Shown: positions 37,729 to 46,133 of the stretch, piece by piece
How the letters are laid out: each line of letters begins with the position of its first letter
How positions within the stretch are numbered: position 1 is the stretch's first letter
Origin: Arthrobacter_M sp030063245
GTDB taxonomy: Bacteria > Actinomycetota > Actinomycetes > Actinomycetales > Micrococcaceae
Direction: 5' to 3'
Length of the DNA stretch: 64,000 nucleotides
Assembly (NCBI RefSeq): GCF_051131705.1
Contig: NZ_CP180316.1
Coordinates: forward strand, 124,001-188,000
Notes under the pieces: generated by a model
What the model saw: the letters and a program-made list of their open reading frames with translations, nothing else
The model's database searches: none
Told to the model about the DNA's origin: nothing
Position numbers and translations under genes: made by a program

Positions 37729-40419
37729 ATGAGCGACGACTTTGTAGGCCGGGAGACGGAACTGTCCGCGATCTGGCATGCGATGGCTCCCGGGGGGACT
37801 CGGTCGATCACTCTCATCGGGGCGGCGGGCGTTGGCAAGACCAGAATTGCCCGGGCTGTCCTAGACCGGGCAGCAGGCCTCGGCCGAGCGGTGTTTTGGG
37901 TCGCTGCAACTGCCTCGGCGTCCACCATACCCTTCGGCGCCGTCTCCCATCTGGTGCCGGACGTTGCCGGGTTGGACCGCTTCCAGCTGCTGCGGCGGAC
38001 CGCGGCGTGGATGGCCACCCGACCCGGGACGGTCCCGCCCGTCGTCGTGGTTGACGACGCTCAGCGGCTCGATGATGCTTCCGCGGCCTTAATCCACCAT
38101 CTGGCGGTGACAGGAACCGCTTTCATCGTCAGCACCGTGCGGGCCAGCGACACAGCGCCGGACGCGATCACGGCGATCTGGAAGGACGGACTCGGTGAGC
38201 GGCTAACTATTGGTCCGTTCACCCGCCTCCACGCCGAAGAATTCGTCGGCTCCCTTCTTGGCGGTCCGCTTGATCCCGTCTCGGCAGCTAAGCTCTGGCA
38301 TCTGAGCGAGGGAAACGCCCTCTTTGTGCGTGAGTTGGTGCGCGGCGGGATCGAGTCCGGTGAACTATCGTGCAGCCGTGGCTCGTGGCGCTGGTCGGGA
38401 CCCGTTTCGGCGGCGCCACGGTTGATCGAATTTGTTGCCCAGCGGCTTACCGGCGCGAGCCGCGACGTTCGCCGTTTGGTGGATCTGGTGGCCTTCGGCG
38501 AGCCGCTGGGCGTGGAAACCATAACGCGGGCGGGCATCCGCTCACCGACCGTCAGCGCCGCCGAAAAGTCCGGACTGGTCCGCTCGGAAGCAACGCTTGA
38601 GGGCATCGTGATCCGGCTCGGACACCCGTTGTACGGGGAGGTCGCCCGCAGTTTGTCCACTTCGCTCCAGCGGGCCGCAGTCGCGCAGACCTTGCTGCGC
38701 TCCGCCGACCCGGCAGTTCGAGGGGAACAGATCCTGCGCCGTGCCGTCTGGCACCTGATGACCGGTGTCCCTTCCGAACCACACGTATTGGTCCAAGGTG
38801 CCATTCGCTCGCTGGCCGCCCTTGACCTGGAGATGGCCACCCGTCTGGCTGATGCTGCGGTGAAAGCCAACGGCGGAGTTGCTGCTGAAACGGTCCTGGC
38901 CCGGACGCTGGTGCTGCGCGGCAGCGCCGCGGCTGGCGAGGCGTTACTGGCCGAGATGGAAAAGCGGGAGTTGCCTGACAGGGATCGGGCAGAGCTGGCA
39001 GCCGCGCGCGCCTGGAATCTGGTTTTCGGATTGAAGCGTCCCGCCGACGCGGAATCGGTCTTGGACCGTGCCGAGCACCGGATTGTTCAAGGCCGTGATG
39101 TTATTGCCGTGCAGCGCGCGAACATCCGGACCTACGCGGGTCTCCCCGAGGAAGCCGTGGCAGCAGCTGCGGGAATTGCCGAGGATGGTGGCGGCTCGAC
39201 GGCGGCCACAGTGGTGCGCAAGTGGGTGGTCTATGCGGAAGCCATGTCAGTGCAAGGTCGAATCAACGATGCGCTGAAGTACGGTCGGCAGGCCGTCGCG
39301 CTCAACCGGGGGACCTCCCACGGCGACTGGTCAATGTCCGAGGACGAGGCCGAGTCCGCCTTCGCCGGTGCGCTAATTATGTCCGGTGGCCTATCGGAGG
39401 CGGAGGGCATAATCGAGACGGCGTACGCCCGGGCCGTGGAGGCCGGCTGGCGGATCGGAACGGGGATGTGGAGCGTCTGGCGAGGCGAGTTGGGCTTCGC
39501 CCGAGGGCGGCCAGCCACCGCCGCCAAGCACTACCGAACAGCGCTGGCCGTGGTGGGCGATGATTCCCATCCATACCGGGAATGGAGCATGAGGTTTGCC
39601 TGGGACCATCTGGCCCGCGCCGCCGCCCAGCTGAACGATTCATCCCTCGCCGCTGCAGCGTTCGCGTCCGCCAATCGTTACGCCTGGCCAGGGCTTGGCG
39701 CCCTGGATGTCTGGGGCGGCTCAACGGCCGGCTGGGTTGCTGTGGCCAAGGGCGAGATTGAGCACGGCATCTCGCTGGCGTTGGCGGCCGCGGATCGTGC
39801 ACAGCGGGACCGGCAATCCGGCTGGGAACTCCTGGCGCTGCATCAGGCCGTACGGTTCGGTGGCCCGTGGAAGGCTAATGGCAGGCTCGCCGAGCTTGCT
39901 GCCGAGGTGGACGGCCCCTTAACTGACCTCTATGTGCGCCATGGTGCTGCGCTCGCAGCCGACGACAGTGCAGCCCTTGGCACAGTCGCGGATCAATTCC
40001 ATAGCTGCGGCTATGTACTTCTCGCGGCTGAGGCAGCCGCGCAATCGTCCCGGGCACACGCTCGGGCTGGGCGCACCAGCGCCGCCGCCGAGGCCTCGCG
40101 CCGCGCCCGTGGCTGGGCCGCGCATTGTGAAGGGGCCCGGACCCCGGCGCTTGACGCGTTGTGCGAACCAGCGCGGCTTACCCGCAGGGAGACGGAAATT
40201 GCGCGGCTCGTGGCCGCTGGACTGACCAACCGGAGTATCGCCGGGAAACTGGTTATTTCGATCAGAACCGTCGACAACACCGTCGCGCACATCTACGACA
40301 AGCTGGCCGTCTCCCGCCGGCAGGAGTTGGCGGGAATATTTTCCCGCGAAAATGAGCAACATTCTGCTCATGACGGCGGCCTCCTTCATCCCTACGGTGG
40401 GAGCACACAGGAGAACTAG
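37729..40419 (+). CDS. Large ATP-binding LuxR (LAL/MalT-like) transcriptional regulator
   Basis: 896-aa protein. The N-terminal AAA/NACHT-like ATPase has Walker A GAAGVGKTRIARAVL (residues about 26-40) and Walker B PPVVVVDDAQRLDD. A long helical TPR-like middle follows. A C-terminal LuxR HTH (about 820-870) reads LTRRETEIARLVAAGL, then SIRTVDNTVAHIYDKL. LAL proteins act as ligand-gated activators. The start at 37729 lies 56 bases after the permease. The metalloprotease-propeller gene begins only 24 bases after its stop codon, so the two are probably cotranscribed. Confidence 0.9.
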   Translation: MSDDFVGRETELSAIWHAMAPGGTRSITLIGAAGVGKTRIARAVLDRAAGLGRAVFWVAATASASTIPFGAVSHLVPDVAGLDRFQLLRRTAAWMATRPGTVPPVVVVDDAQRLDDASAALIHHLAVTGTAFIVSTVRASDTAPDAITAIWKDGLGERLTIGPFTRLHAEEFVGSLLGGPLDPVSAAKLWHLSEGNALFVRELVRGGIESGELSCSRGSWRWSGPVSAAPRLIEFVAQRLTGASRDVRRLVDLVAFGEPLGVETITRAGIRSPTVSAAEKSGLVRSEATLEGIVIRLGHPLYGEVARSLSTSLQRAAVAQTLLRSADPAVRGEQILRRAVWHLMTGVPSEPHVLVQGAIRSLAALDLEMATRLADAAVKANGGVAAETVLARTLVLRGSAAAGEALLAEMEKRELPDRDRAELAAARAWNLVFGLKRPADAESVLDRAEHRIVQGRDVIAVQRANIRTYAGLPEEAVAAAAGIAEDGGGSTAATVVRKWVVYAEAMSVQGRINDALKYGRQAVALNRGTSHGDWSMSEDEAESAFAGALIMSGGLSEAEGIIETAYARAVEAGWRIGTGMWSVWRGELGFARGRPATAAKHYRTALAVVGDDSHPYREWSMRFAWDHLARAAAQLNDSSLAAAAFASANRYAWPGLGALDVWGGSTAGWVAVAKGEIEHGISLALAAADRAQRDRQSGWELLALHQAVRFGGPWKANGRLAELAAEVDGPLTDLYVRHGAALAADDSAALGTVADQFHSCGYVLLAAEAAAQSSRAHARAGRTSAAAEASRRARGWAAHCEGARTPALDALCEPARLTRRETEIARLVAAGLTNRSIAGKLVISIRTVDNTVAHIYDKLAVSRRQELAGIFSRENEQHSAHDGGLLHPYGGSTQEN

Positions 40420-40443
40420 CCAAACACCGTAAAGGACAATGAC

Positions 40444-42393
40444 ATGCCGGAGAATTCAGTTCAGCAGCCCATGGGATCCTATCTTCCCGTGGGGCTGGTC
40501 CGGACAGGGGACACAGGGCCGGATGTCCAGCGGACCTATAATTATCTCGAAAAATTCGGCTACCTGCCGAACGAACAACTGGCGCAACGATATCCAGGGT
40601 GGCAGCCGGCCGTGGCTCAGGCGCCAGCGGATCCTACCCATTTCGATTCCCGTCTTGAGGAAGCCGTTCGGTTGTATCAGCGCACCTACGGCCTTGCCGA
40701 AACCGGACAGGTGGACCAGCCAACACTGGCGCTGATGAAGCAACCACGGTGCGGTGTCCCGGACAACGTCAGTGTACTGGGCCAATTCGTGGTGGGCGGG
40801 ACCAGATGGCCGGGACTGAACGTCACCTATTCCCACACGAATTTTTCCCCCGATCTGCCGGATGCCGACATCCGTTCAACAATCCGCGGAGCCTTTGACC
40901 GCTGGTCCGCGGCCGCGCCGCTGCATATCACCGAAAAGGCTGCCGGAAGTGGCGACGGAGACATCCGTGTCGGCTTTTATTCCGGCGACCACGGTGACGG
41001 GTATCCCTTTGACGGCGCGGGAACCACCGCCGGCAATGTTCTGGCTCATTGCTTCTACCCCCCAGGACCCGGAGACAACGGGATCGGCGGAGACTGTCAC
41101 TTCGACGAGGCGGAGACCTGGAGCACAAACCTGCCCCCAGCGGGAACAGACCTGCCGACCGTTGCACTGCATGAGTTGGGCCACGGGCTGGGACTGAACC
41201 ATTCGGACGTCAAGGATTCCGTGATGTATGCCTACTATGGCGGCCCGCGCAGAGAACTGACCAACGATGATATTGCCGGCATCCGATCGATTTACGGCGG
41301 GTATGACTGGTCCGGGGTCAATGACAACTGGGCTGCGCTCGGCGGCTTCTTCCCCGTGGGTGCGCCGGTGAGCGCTGTGTCCCGCTTTCCCGGCCAGCTG
41401 GACCTTTTCGTCGTGGGCAATGACGGACGGGTTTACACCTCCTGGTGGACCAGCGGCCAAAGCTGGTCCGGAGTGCAGGACAACTGGCGCCCGATTGGCG
41501 GGTTCTTCCCTCCGGGGGCTCCGGTTGCAGCGGTTTCCCGGACACCGAATAACCTGGATCTGTTTGTCTGCGGGAATGACGGTCGGGTGTACACCTCGTG
41601 GTGGTATGCGGGTGTGGATTGGTCCGGCGTGAACGATAATTGGCGCTCGATTGGCGGGTTCTTCCCCAACGGGGCTCATCTGTCAGCGGTTTCCCGGACA
41701 CCGAATAACCTGGATCTGTTTGTCTGCGGGAATGACGGTCGGGTGTACACCTCGTGGTGGTATGCGGGTGTGGATTGGTCCGGCGTGAACGATAATTGGC
41801 GCTCGATTGGCGGGTTCTTCCCCAACGGGGCTCATCTGTCGGCGGTGGCCCGGACGGCGAATAATCTGGATCTGTTTGTCTGCGGGAATGACGGTCGGGT
41901 GTACACCTCGTGGTGGTATGCGGGTGTGGATTGGTCCGGCGTGAACGATAATTGGCGCTCGATTGGCGGGTTCTTCCCCAACGGTGCGCCGGTGGCGGCA
42001 GTGGCCCGCACGGGCAATAATCTGGATCTGTTTGTCTGCGGGAATGACGGTCGGGTGTACACCTCGTGGTGGTATGCGGGTGTGGATTGGTCCGGTGTGA
42101 ACGATAATTGGCGCTCGATTGGCGGGTTCTTCCCCAACGGGGCTCATCTCTCGGCGGTGGCCAGGACCGGGAACAACCTGGATCTGTTTGTCTGCGGGAA
42201 TGACGGTCGGGTGTACACCTCGTGGTGGTATGCGGGTGTGGATTGGTCCGGCGTGAACGATAATTGGCGCTCGATTGGCGGGTTCTTCCCCAACGGGGCT
42301 CCGCTGTCGGCAGTGGCCAGGACCGGGAACAATCTGGACGTATTTGTCTGCGGGAATGACGGCCGGATCTACACCTCCTGGTGGAGCGGGTAA
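40444..42393 (+). CDS. Matrixin (MMP-like) zinc metalloprotease with cysteine-switch prodomain and seven-repeat PLL-like beta-propeller
   Basis: 649-aa protein. Residues about 15-100 form a peptidoglycan-binding-like prodomain ending with the cysteine-switch motif PRCGVPD, as in animal MMP proenzymes. The catalytic domain (about 115-285) has the zinc motif HELGHGLGLNHS and Met-turn SVMYAYY. Residues about 289-649 are seven repeats of 52 residues (WSGVNDNW, IGGFFPNGA, LDLFVCGNDGRVYTSWW), the pattern of seven-bladed PLL/tectonin-type lectins. No signal peptide or membrane segment is visible, odd for a protease of this kind. Start ATG after 'taaaggacaatgac'. Probably an operon with the LAL regulator. 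Confidence 0.88.
   Translation: MPENSVQQPMGSYLPVGLVRTGDTGPDVQRTYNYLEKFGYLPNEQLAQRYPGWQPAVAQAPADPTHFDSRLEEAVRLYQRTYGLAETGQVDQPTLALMKQPRCGVPDNVSVLGQFVVGGTRWPGLNVTYSHTNFSPDLPDADIRSTIRGAFDRWSAAAPLHITEKAAGSGDGDIRVGFYSGDHGDGYPFDGAGTTAGNVLAHCFYPPGPGDNGIGGDCHFDEAETWSTNLPPAGTDLPTVALHELGHGLGLNHSDVKDSVMYAYYGGPRRELTNDDIAGIRSIYGGYDWSGVNDNWAALGGFFPVGAPVSAVSRFPGQLDLFVVGNDGRVYTSWWTSGQSWSGVQDNWRPIGGFFPPGAPVAAVSRTPNNLDLFVCGNDGRVYTSWWYAGVDWSGVNDNWRSIGGFFPNGAHLSAVSRTPNNLDLFVCGNDGRVYTSWWYAGVDWSGVNDNWRSIGGFFPNGAHLSAVARTANNLDLFVCGNDGRVYTSWWYAGVDWSGVNDNWRSIGGFFPNGAPVAAVARTGNNLDLFVCGNDGRVYTSWWYAGVDWSGVNDNWRSIGGFFPNGAHLSAVARTGNNLDLFVCGNDGRVYTSWWYAGVDWSGVNDNWRSIGGFFPNGAPLSAVARTGNNLDVFVCGNDGRIYTSWWSG
41308..42390 (+). 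repeat. Seven 156-base tandem repeats encoding propeller blades
   Basis: Repeats start at the tgg codon at 41308 and every 156 bases after it (41464, 41620, 41776, 41932, 42088, 42244). Units 3-6 are almost identical at DNA level, including synonymous positions. This shows recent expansion or gene conversion; units 1, 2 and 7 are more diverged. Coding, not a CRISPR. Confidence 0.95.
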
Positions 42394-42452
42394 TCCGTTT
42401 GCCCTCCGCCGGCGCCCGGACAGGTTACCTGAGTCAGTGGCGCCGGATTCCG

Positions 42453-43322
42453 TCAGACCTGCTGGATCTGCCGGCCCTGCTGGATCTGCTGGCCCTGCTG
42501 GATCTGATGGACCAGGCGGCCCATCCGCAGCAGCAGCTCCTCGCCGGCCATGATGCCCCGCGCATTGGTAACCGTGAGGTTGGCACTGCGGTAGCCGCCG
42601 TCGTCCAACTCGCCGTGGGCGGGACGGAAGGAGATGCTGGCCTCCGCCAGCATCTGCTGGTCCAGTAACGAGTCACCGGCGGCAATCACGGTGCCCGCGC
42701 CGGTGCGCCGCCGCACCTCCGCCACGGCGCTGCTCTTCGTCACCGGCTGCGGCACGCAGTAGAGCTTGCGGCCCTGCAGCGACACCGTCCAGCCCAGCGC
42801 CATGCACTGCTGCTCCAGCCCGGCAACGAAGTCCTCTGGCATGGCCGCACGGTCAACAATCGCGTAGATGAACAGGTCCTCGGCATGGCGGAGTTTGAGG
42901 ATCCATGGGGAAAACGCAGGATCGGCCAGCAGGGCCTCCACCGTCTGCAGCGGAGCGCAACGGGCTGCGCTGCGGCGGGCGATCGACGCGTGCCAGTGCG
43001 CATCCGGTTCGCCGTGATGAAGCAAAACGCCGCCGTTGGTGGTCACGGCATACTCCGGCTCCGGCCCGGGCAGCCGGACGCGCCGGTACTGGGCAGCGGT
43101 CCGCGTGGTCACTGGGACCACAGTCGCCGCCGACCTGAGCGCCAGCAGCAGTGTTTCGGCGGTGCGGGTCATGAAGGAGATCGGGACGCCCTGGTACAGC
43201 TCGACGACGACGATCGGCGGGGCCTGCTCGTCCGGCACGTCCAGCCAAAATGCTTTGGGCGAGTAGATCAGTGTGCGGTCAAGGTCGCAGGCCAAGAGCA
43301 CCGGGAGGGGTCCGCCGGTCAC
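42453..43322 (-). CDS. HAD-superfamily phosphatase of the Ter metabolite module
   Basis: 289-aa protein. HAD motif I is LLACDLDRTLIYSP, motif II lies in TRTA, and motif IV is IAAGDSLLDQQML. It resembles the sucrose-phosphatase/Cof-like HAD enzymes found in Ter operons. Predicted to dephosphorylate a sugar-phosphate or nucleoside-like intermediate made by the neighbouring phosphoribosyltransferases (inference from published genomic-context work on Ter systems). GTG start at 43322 overlaps the upstream stop by four bases. The C-terminal tail HQIQQGQQIQQGRQIQQV is made by an 18-base tandem repeat. Confidence 0.82.
   Translation of the reverse strand: MTGGPLPVLLACDLDRTLIYSPKAFWLDVPDEQAPPIVVVELYQGVPISFMTRTAETLLLALRSAATVVPVTTRTAAQYRRVRLPGPEPEYAVTTNGGVLLHHGEPDAHWHASIARRSAARCAPLQTVEALLADPAFSPWILKLRHAEDLFIYAIVDRAAMPEDFVAGLEQQCMALGWTVSLQGRKLYCVPQPVTKSSAVAEVRRRTGAGTVIAAGDSLLDQQMLAEASISFRPAHGELDDGGYRSANLTVTNARGIMAGEELLLRMGRLVHQIQQGQQIQQGRQIQQV
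42459..42512 (+). repeat. 18-base in-frame tandem repeat at the end of the HAD gene
   Basis: Three units of ctgctggatctgccggcc type at 42459-42476, 42477-42494 and 42495-42512 (the last diverged). On the minus strand they encode the IQQGQ-type tail of the HAD protein. Confidence 0.85.
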
Positions 43323-44521
43323 AGCGTGGCCGCGACTGCACGGCCGTCGGCACCGGTGGCGCCCTTCGTGAACAGCGGGTGGATCAGTCCCACACAGCTG
43401 TAGGCGAGGTCCGGGACTTCCACCACCTGCACGCCGCGCTGTTCGGCCAGCAGCAGCACGTGTGTCACCTCGGCTCTGGCCTCGGGTCGGATCAGTATTT
43501 TCCAGGGCACCCGGCGCAGCAGTACGCGCGTGGTCTCGCCAACACCGGGCTTTACCAGGTTGACGTTGTTGATGCCGTAGTCGCGGCTGATGTCCTCGAC
43601 GGCTTTCCAGCCGGCCCAGTTGGGCGCCCGTTCCTGCGATGCTTGGGCAGCGGCGAGCTTCGTAGCACGGTCCACGGCGGACAGGACAGCGCCGAAGTGG
43701 CCGCACACGGTATCCAGGAACTGCCCCGAGACGTCGCTGCCACGCAGACCGGCGTAGAACTTTGCGCCATGGAAATCTCCCGGGCCGATCAGCCGGCGGT
43801 TGAACACAGTGCGGGAGACGAGGCCGGAGACTGTTGAATTCAGGCAGGCCGAGGGAATGAGGTAGTCCTCGCGCGTGCCGTACAGGCCGACGCAGTGTCC
43901 CGGGTCCGCCAGCACGGCCAGGTCGTCGTTGAAGGTGACCCCGTCGGTCTGCTCAAAGCGCTGGAGGGCGATGGAGAGCTCGCGGGCAATCGCGCCCTTC
44001 CCGGTCCATCCGTCAACGAAGATAATCCTGGCCGGGTCGTAGTGCGCGGCCAAGTAGCGCAGGGCGTTTTCGTCAGCCCCCACGCCGCGCACGATGCTCA
44101 TCGTGTAGTGCGGCACCTCGATGCCGCGGATTTCCCGGGCCCAGCGCCGCATCAGGATTCCCACCGGTGTACCGGCGCGGGCCAGCGACACCAGGACCGG
44201 CTGCTGTTCCCGGGCGGCCAGCAGCAGATCCGTCACTGTGCCCACTGCCTCCGCGATCCGCCGGCCCGAGCGCTGCAGGGCGTCGCGGTAGAGCTGCTGA
44301 TATTCGGCGCTCGGGGTGTATTCAACCGGCAGGGATTCGGCATAATTGGCTGCCCCGCTCTGGATGGCCTGCTCCCGTTCGCCGGTGGGCGCTTCCAGCC
44401 TGGCATCACCGAGGTCCGTCAGCAGCCAGCGGACGTCCTCGGCCGGGTAGGAGCCAAAGTCCGGTCCGGAAAGCGGGACGGGCAGTTCCTGCTGGCCGGT
44501 CGGATCAGTTGTGCGGGGCAT
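43319..44521 (-). CDS. StiP-type / phosphoribosyltransferase-PELOTA protein of the Ter operon
   Basis: About 400 aa. It resembles the family annotated as cysteine protease StiP, which is in fact a fusion of a phosphoribosyltransferase-like domain (SLARAGTPVGILMRRWA, RIIFVDGWTGKGAIARELS) with a C-terminal PELOTA-like RNA-binding domain (NNVNLVKPGVGETTRVLLRR). In Ter operons it is predicted to make a nucleoside-like metabolite. The start ATG at 44521 (MPRTTDPTG) overlaps the upstream gene end by 17 bases. A longer frame to 44593 overlaps further. Coupled translation with both neighbours is likely. Confidence 0.82.
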   Translation of the reverse strand: MPRTTDPTGQQELPVPLSGPDFGSYPAEDVRWLLTDLGDARLEAPTGEREQAIQSGAANYAESLPVEYTPSAEYQQLYRDALQRSGRRIAEAVGTVTDLLLAAREQQPVLVSLARAGTPVGILMRRWAREIRGIEVPHYTMSIVRGVGADENALRYLAAHYDPARIIFVDGWTGKGAIARELSIALQRFEQTDGVTFNDDLAVLADPGHCVGLYGTREDYLIPSACLNSTVSGLVSRTVFNRRLIGPGDFHGAKFYAGLRGSDVSGQFLDTVCGHFGAVLSAVDRATKLAAAQASQERAPNWAGWKAVEDISRDYGINNVNLVKPGVGETTRVLLRRVPWKILIRPEARAEVTHVLLLAEQRGVQVVEVPDLAYSCVGLIHPLFTKGATGADGRAVAATL

Positions 44522-46133
44522 GGGGTCCTTGTCTGAAATTGCTGGCCGCGGTGGCGGGGGATGCTGCAGGAAGGAGTACGACGACGACGTCACGGCAAAG
44601 AGCGCTCAGCGCCTCGGTGATGCTCCCGGTTCCGGAAAGCACAGCCGGATCGGTCCCGGGCTCGGGCATCAGGATGATGCTACCGAAGCGGAGTCCATCT
44701 CGGGACAGGTTGTAGGCAAACCGGGGTCCGGGGCCATCTTCGGTCTGGTCATGGCTGCCGAAGCCGATGGAGCTGGCGATGGCATAGTCCGGCCGGTCGA
44801 GTGCCACGATCGGGGAGCGGGTGGTGGTGGAAAACTTCACCGGGAAGTGCTCGTCAAGCGCGTCGGCCACCGCGAGGGGCAGCGAAATGAACTCCTCGGT
44901 GCCCAAGACCAAAATCCCCTCCTGCAGCCACGTCTGAAGATCCCGCTGCGCTGTGGTGTCCATCTGGGCCATTTTCGCTACGCCCGTGCGCTGCGCGACG
45001 TCGGCACGGATATGCGCCGTAATCGCCGCCACGGCCGGCAGGGCAATGCTGGCCGTGGCGGGCGGCTCATTGCCGAACCTGTCGCTGCGGATAGGAGCGA
45101 TTTCGGTCGTGCCGATGCTTAAGAACGAGATGGAGCCCTGGCGTTCGGCCACTTCCTTCCCGGTAGTCATGGCAGCCACCGGGGCCGGCAGGGCGGCGAT
45201 GAATTCCCGGGAGCGGGCCAGAATGTCCGCACTCAGGCTGATCCGCCCGCTGCTCAATGCGGCCACCCGAATCGTCGCACCAAGCGCAGCGGACAGCTCG
45301 TCGAAGCGCTCGCGGTCCCCGGTTGTGCGCAGATCCACCAGCGCTGCAACAATATATTCCCTTTGTGGCATAAGCCCGTGCAGTTCGCGGATGGTGTTGA
45401 TGATCGTCGAGCCAGTGCTGAGCTCGTCGTCGACCAGGACAACGATGCCGCCAGGGCGCAGCCACCGGTCATCGGTGGGCAGCAGCCGGTGCGAGGTCGC
45501 GTGCGAATGGCCTTCCTCGAAGGCTGCAACCGAGTGGGATCCGGCGGCCAAGTGACGGGTGGTGTGGATGTAGTAGGAACCGATGCCCTCCGCGACCAGC
45601 CGGCCCAGGCCGGTCGCCGTCTCGGCGTAACCAATCGTGACCACGTCCGGATGGTTCGCCGCCAGCGCGGCGAGGGTTTCCCGCAGTTCCCGCAGCGCTG
45701 GCTTTTCCCGCGGCGCTGGCTTTTCCCGCGGCGCTGGCTTTTCCCGCGGCGGACCGGCTGCGCCGTCGTCGGTTCTCCTGCCGGTCAAGGTGTCGCCGTT
45801 GGTGTCGCCTGTGGCGGGTATTTCGCCGTCAGCGGACCGCAGTGCGGCCGCTAAAGCTTCCGCCGCGCTCCGTAGCGCCGGGCCGTGCTCCGCAGGGCCC
45901 GCGAGCCGCTCCGCCACCATCGCCCCGAGCAGCATGCCGGCCGCGATGGCCAGGGAAGGGACGGTGGGCACATGCTTGGCCAGGACCCGGGACACCAGCA
46001 GATGGGCACGCTTCGGATTCCGGCGCAGGGCAAGCCCCACCAGATCCTTCACTTCCATCAGGCTCCCCCCGGCGGACTCAATCCGGACGCCAAGCTCCTG
46101 CTGCACGCAATCGCCCGTCCAGACCGGCGTCAA
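44505..46133 (-). CDS. Phosphoribosyltransferase with TRSP-type C-terminal domain (Ter operon)
   Basis: 542 aa. The PRPP-binding motif GGIVVLVDDELSTGST is the classic type I PRTase signature. The N-terminal LVGLALRRNPKRAHLLVSRV is family-typical, and the C-terminal 200 residues match the TRSP domain seen in Ter-linked PRTases. A six-residue in-frame repeat (PREKPA three times) interrupts it near residue 130, where homologues usually have a short linker. The start TTG at 46133 overlaps the CitE-like stop; the ATG at 46058 is an alternative with a better ribosome site but loses the family-like WTGDCVQQELGV. Confidence 0.82.
   Translation of the reverse strand: MTPVWTGDCVQQELGVRIESAGGSLMEVKDLVGLALRRNPKRAHLLVSRVLAKHVPTVPSLAIAAGMLLGAMVAERLAGPAEHGPALRSAAEALAAALRSADGEIPATGDTNGDTLTGRRTDDGAAGPPREKPAPREKPAPREKPALRELRETLAALAANHPDVVTIGYAETATGLGRLVAEGIGSYYIHTTRHLAAGSHSVAAFEEGHSHATSHRLLPTDDRWLRPGGIVVLVDDELSTGSTIINTIRELHGLMPQREYIVAALVDLRTTGDRERFDELSAALGATIRVAALSSGRISLSADILARSREFIAALPAPVAAMTTGKEVAERQGSISFLSIGTTEIAPIRSDRFGNEPPATASIALPAVAAITAHIRADVAQRTGVAKMAQMDTTAQRDLQTWLQEGILVLGTEEFISLPLAVADALDEHFPVKFSTTTRSPIVALDRPDYAIASSIGFGSHDQTEDGPGPRFAYNLSRDGLRFGSIILMPEPGTDPAVLSGTGSITEALSALCRDVVVVLLPAASPATAASNFRQGPHAPHN
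45695..45748 (+). repeat. 18-base tandem repeat, three copies, inside the PRTase gene
   Basis: Units gcgctggcttttcccgcg at 45695-45712, 45713-45730 and 45731-45748 are identical or nearly so. They are in frame and encode PREKPA repeats in a linker. Confidence 0.9.

Noticed and set aside
41308..42390. Regular 156-base repeats considered as CRISPR or satellite DNA
   Set aside because: They lie wholly in frame in a long coding sequence and encode a repeated 52-residue beta-propeller blade; there are no spacers.
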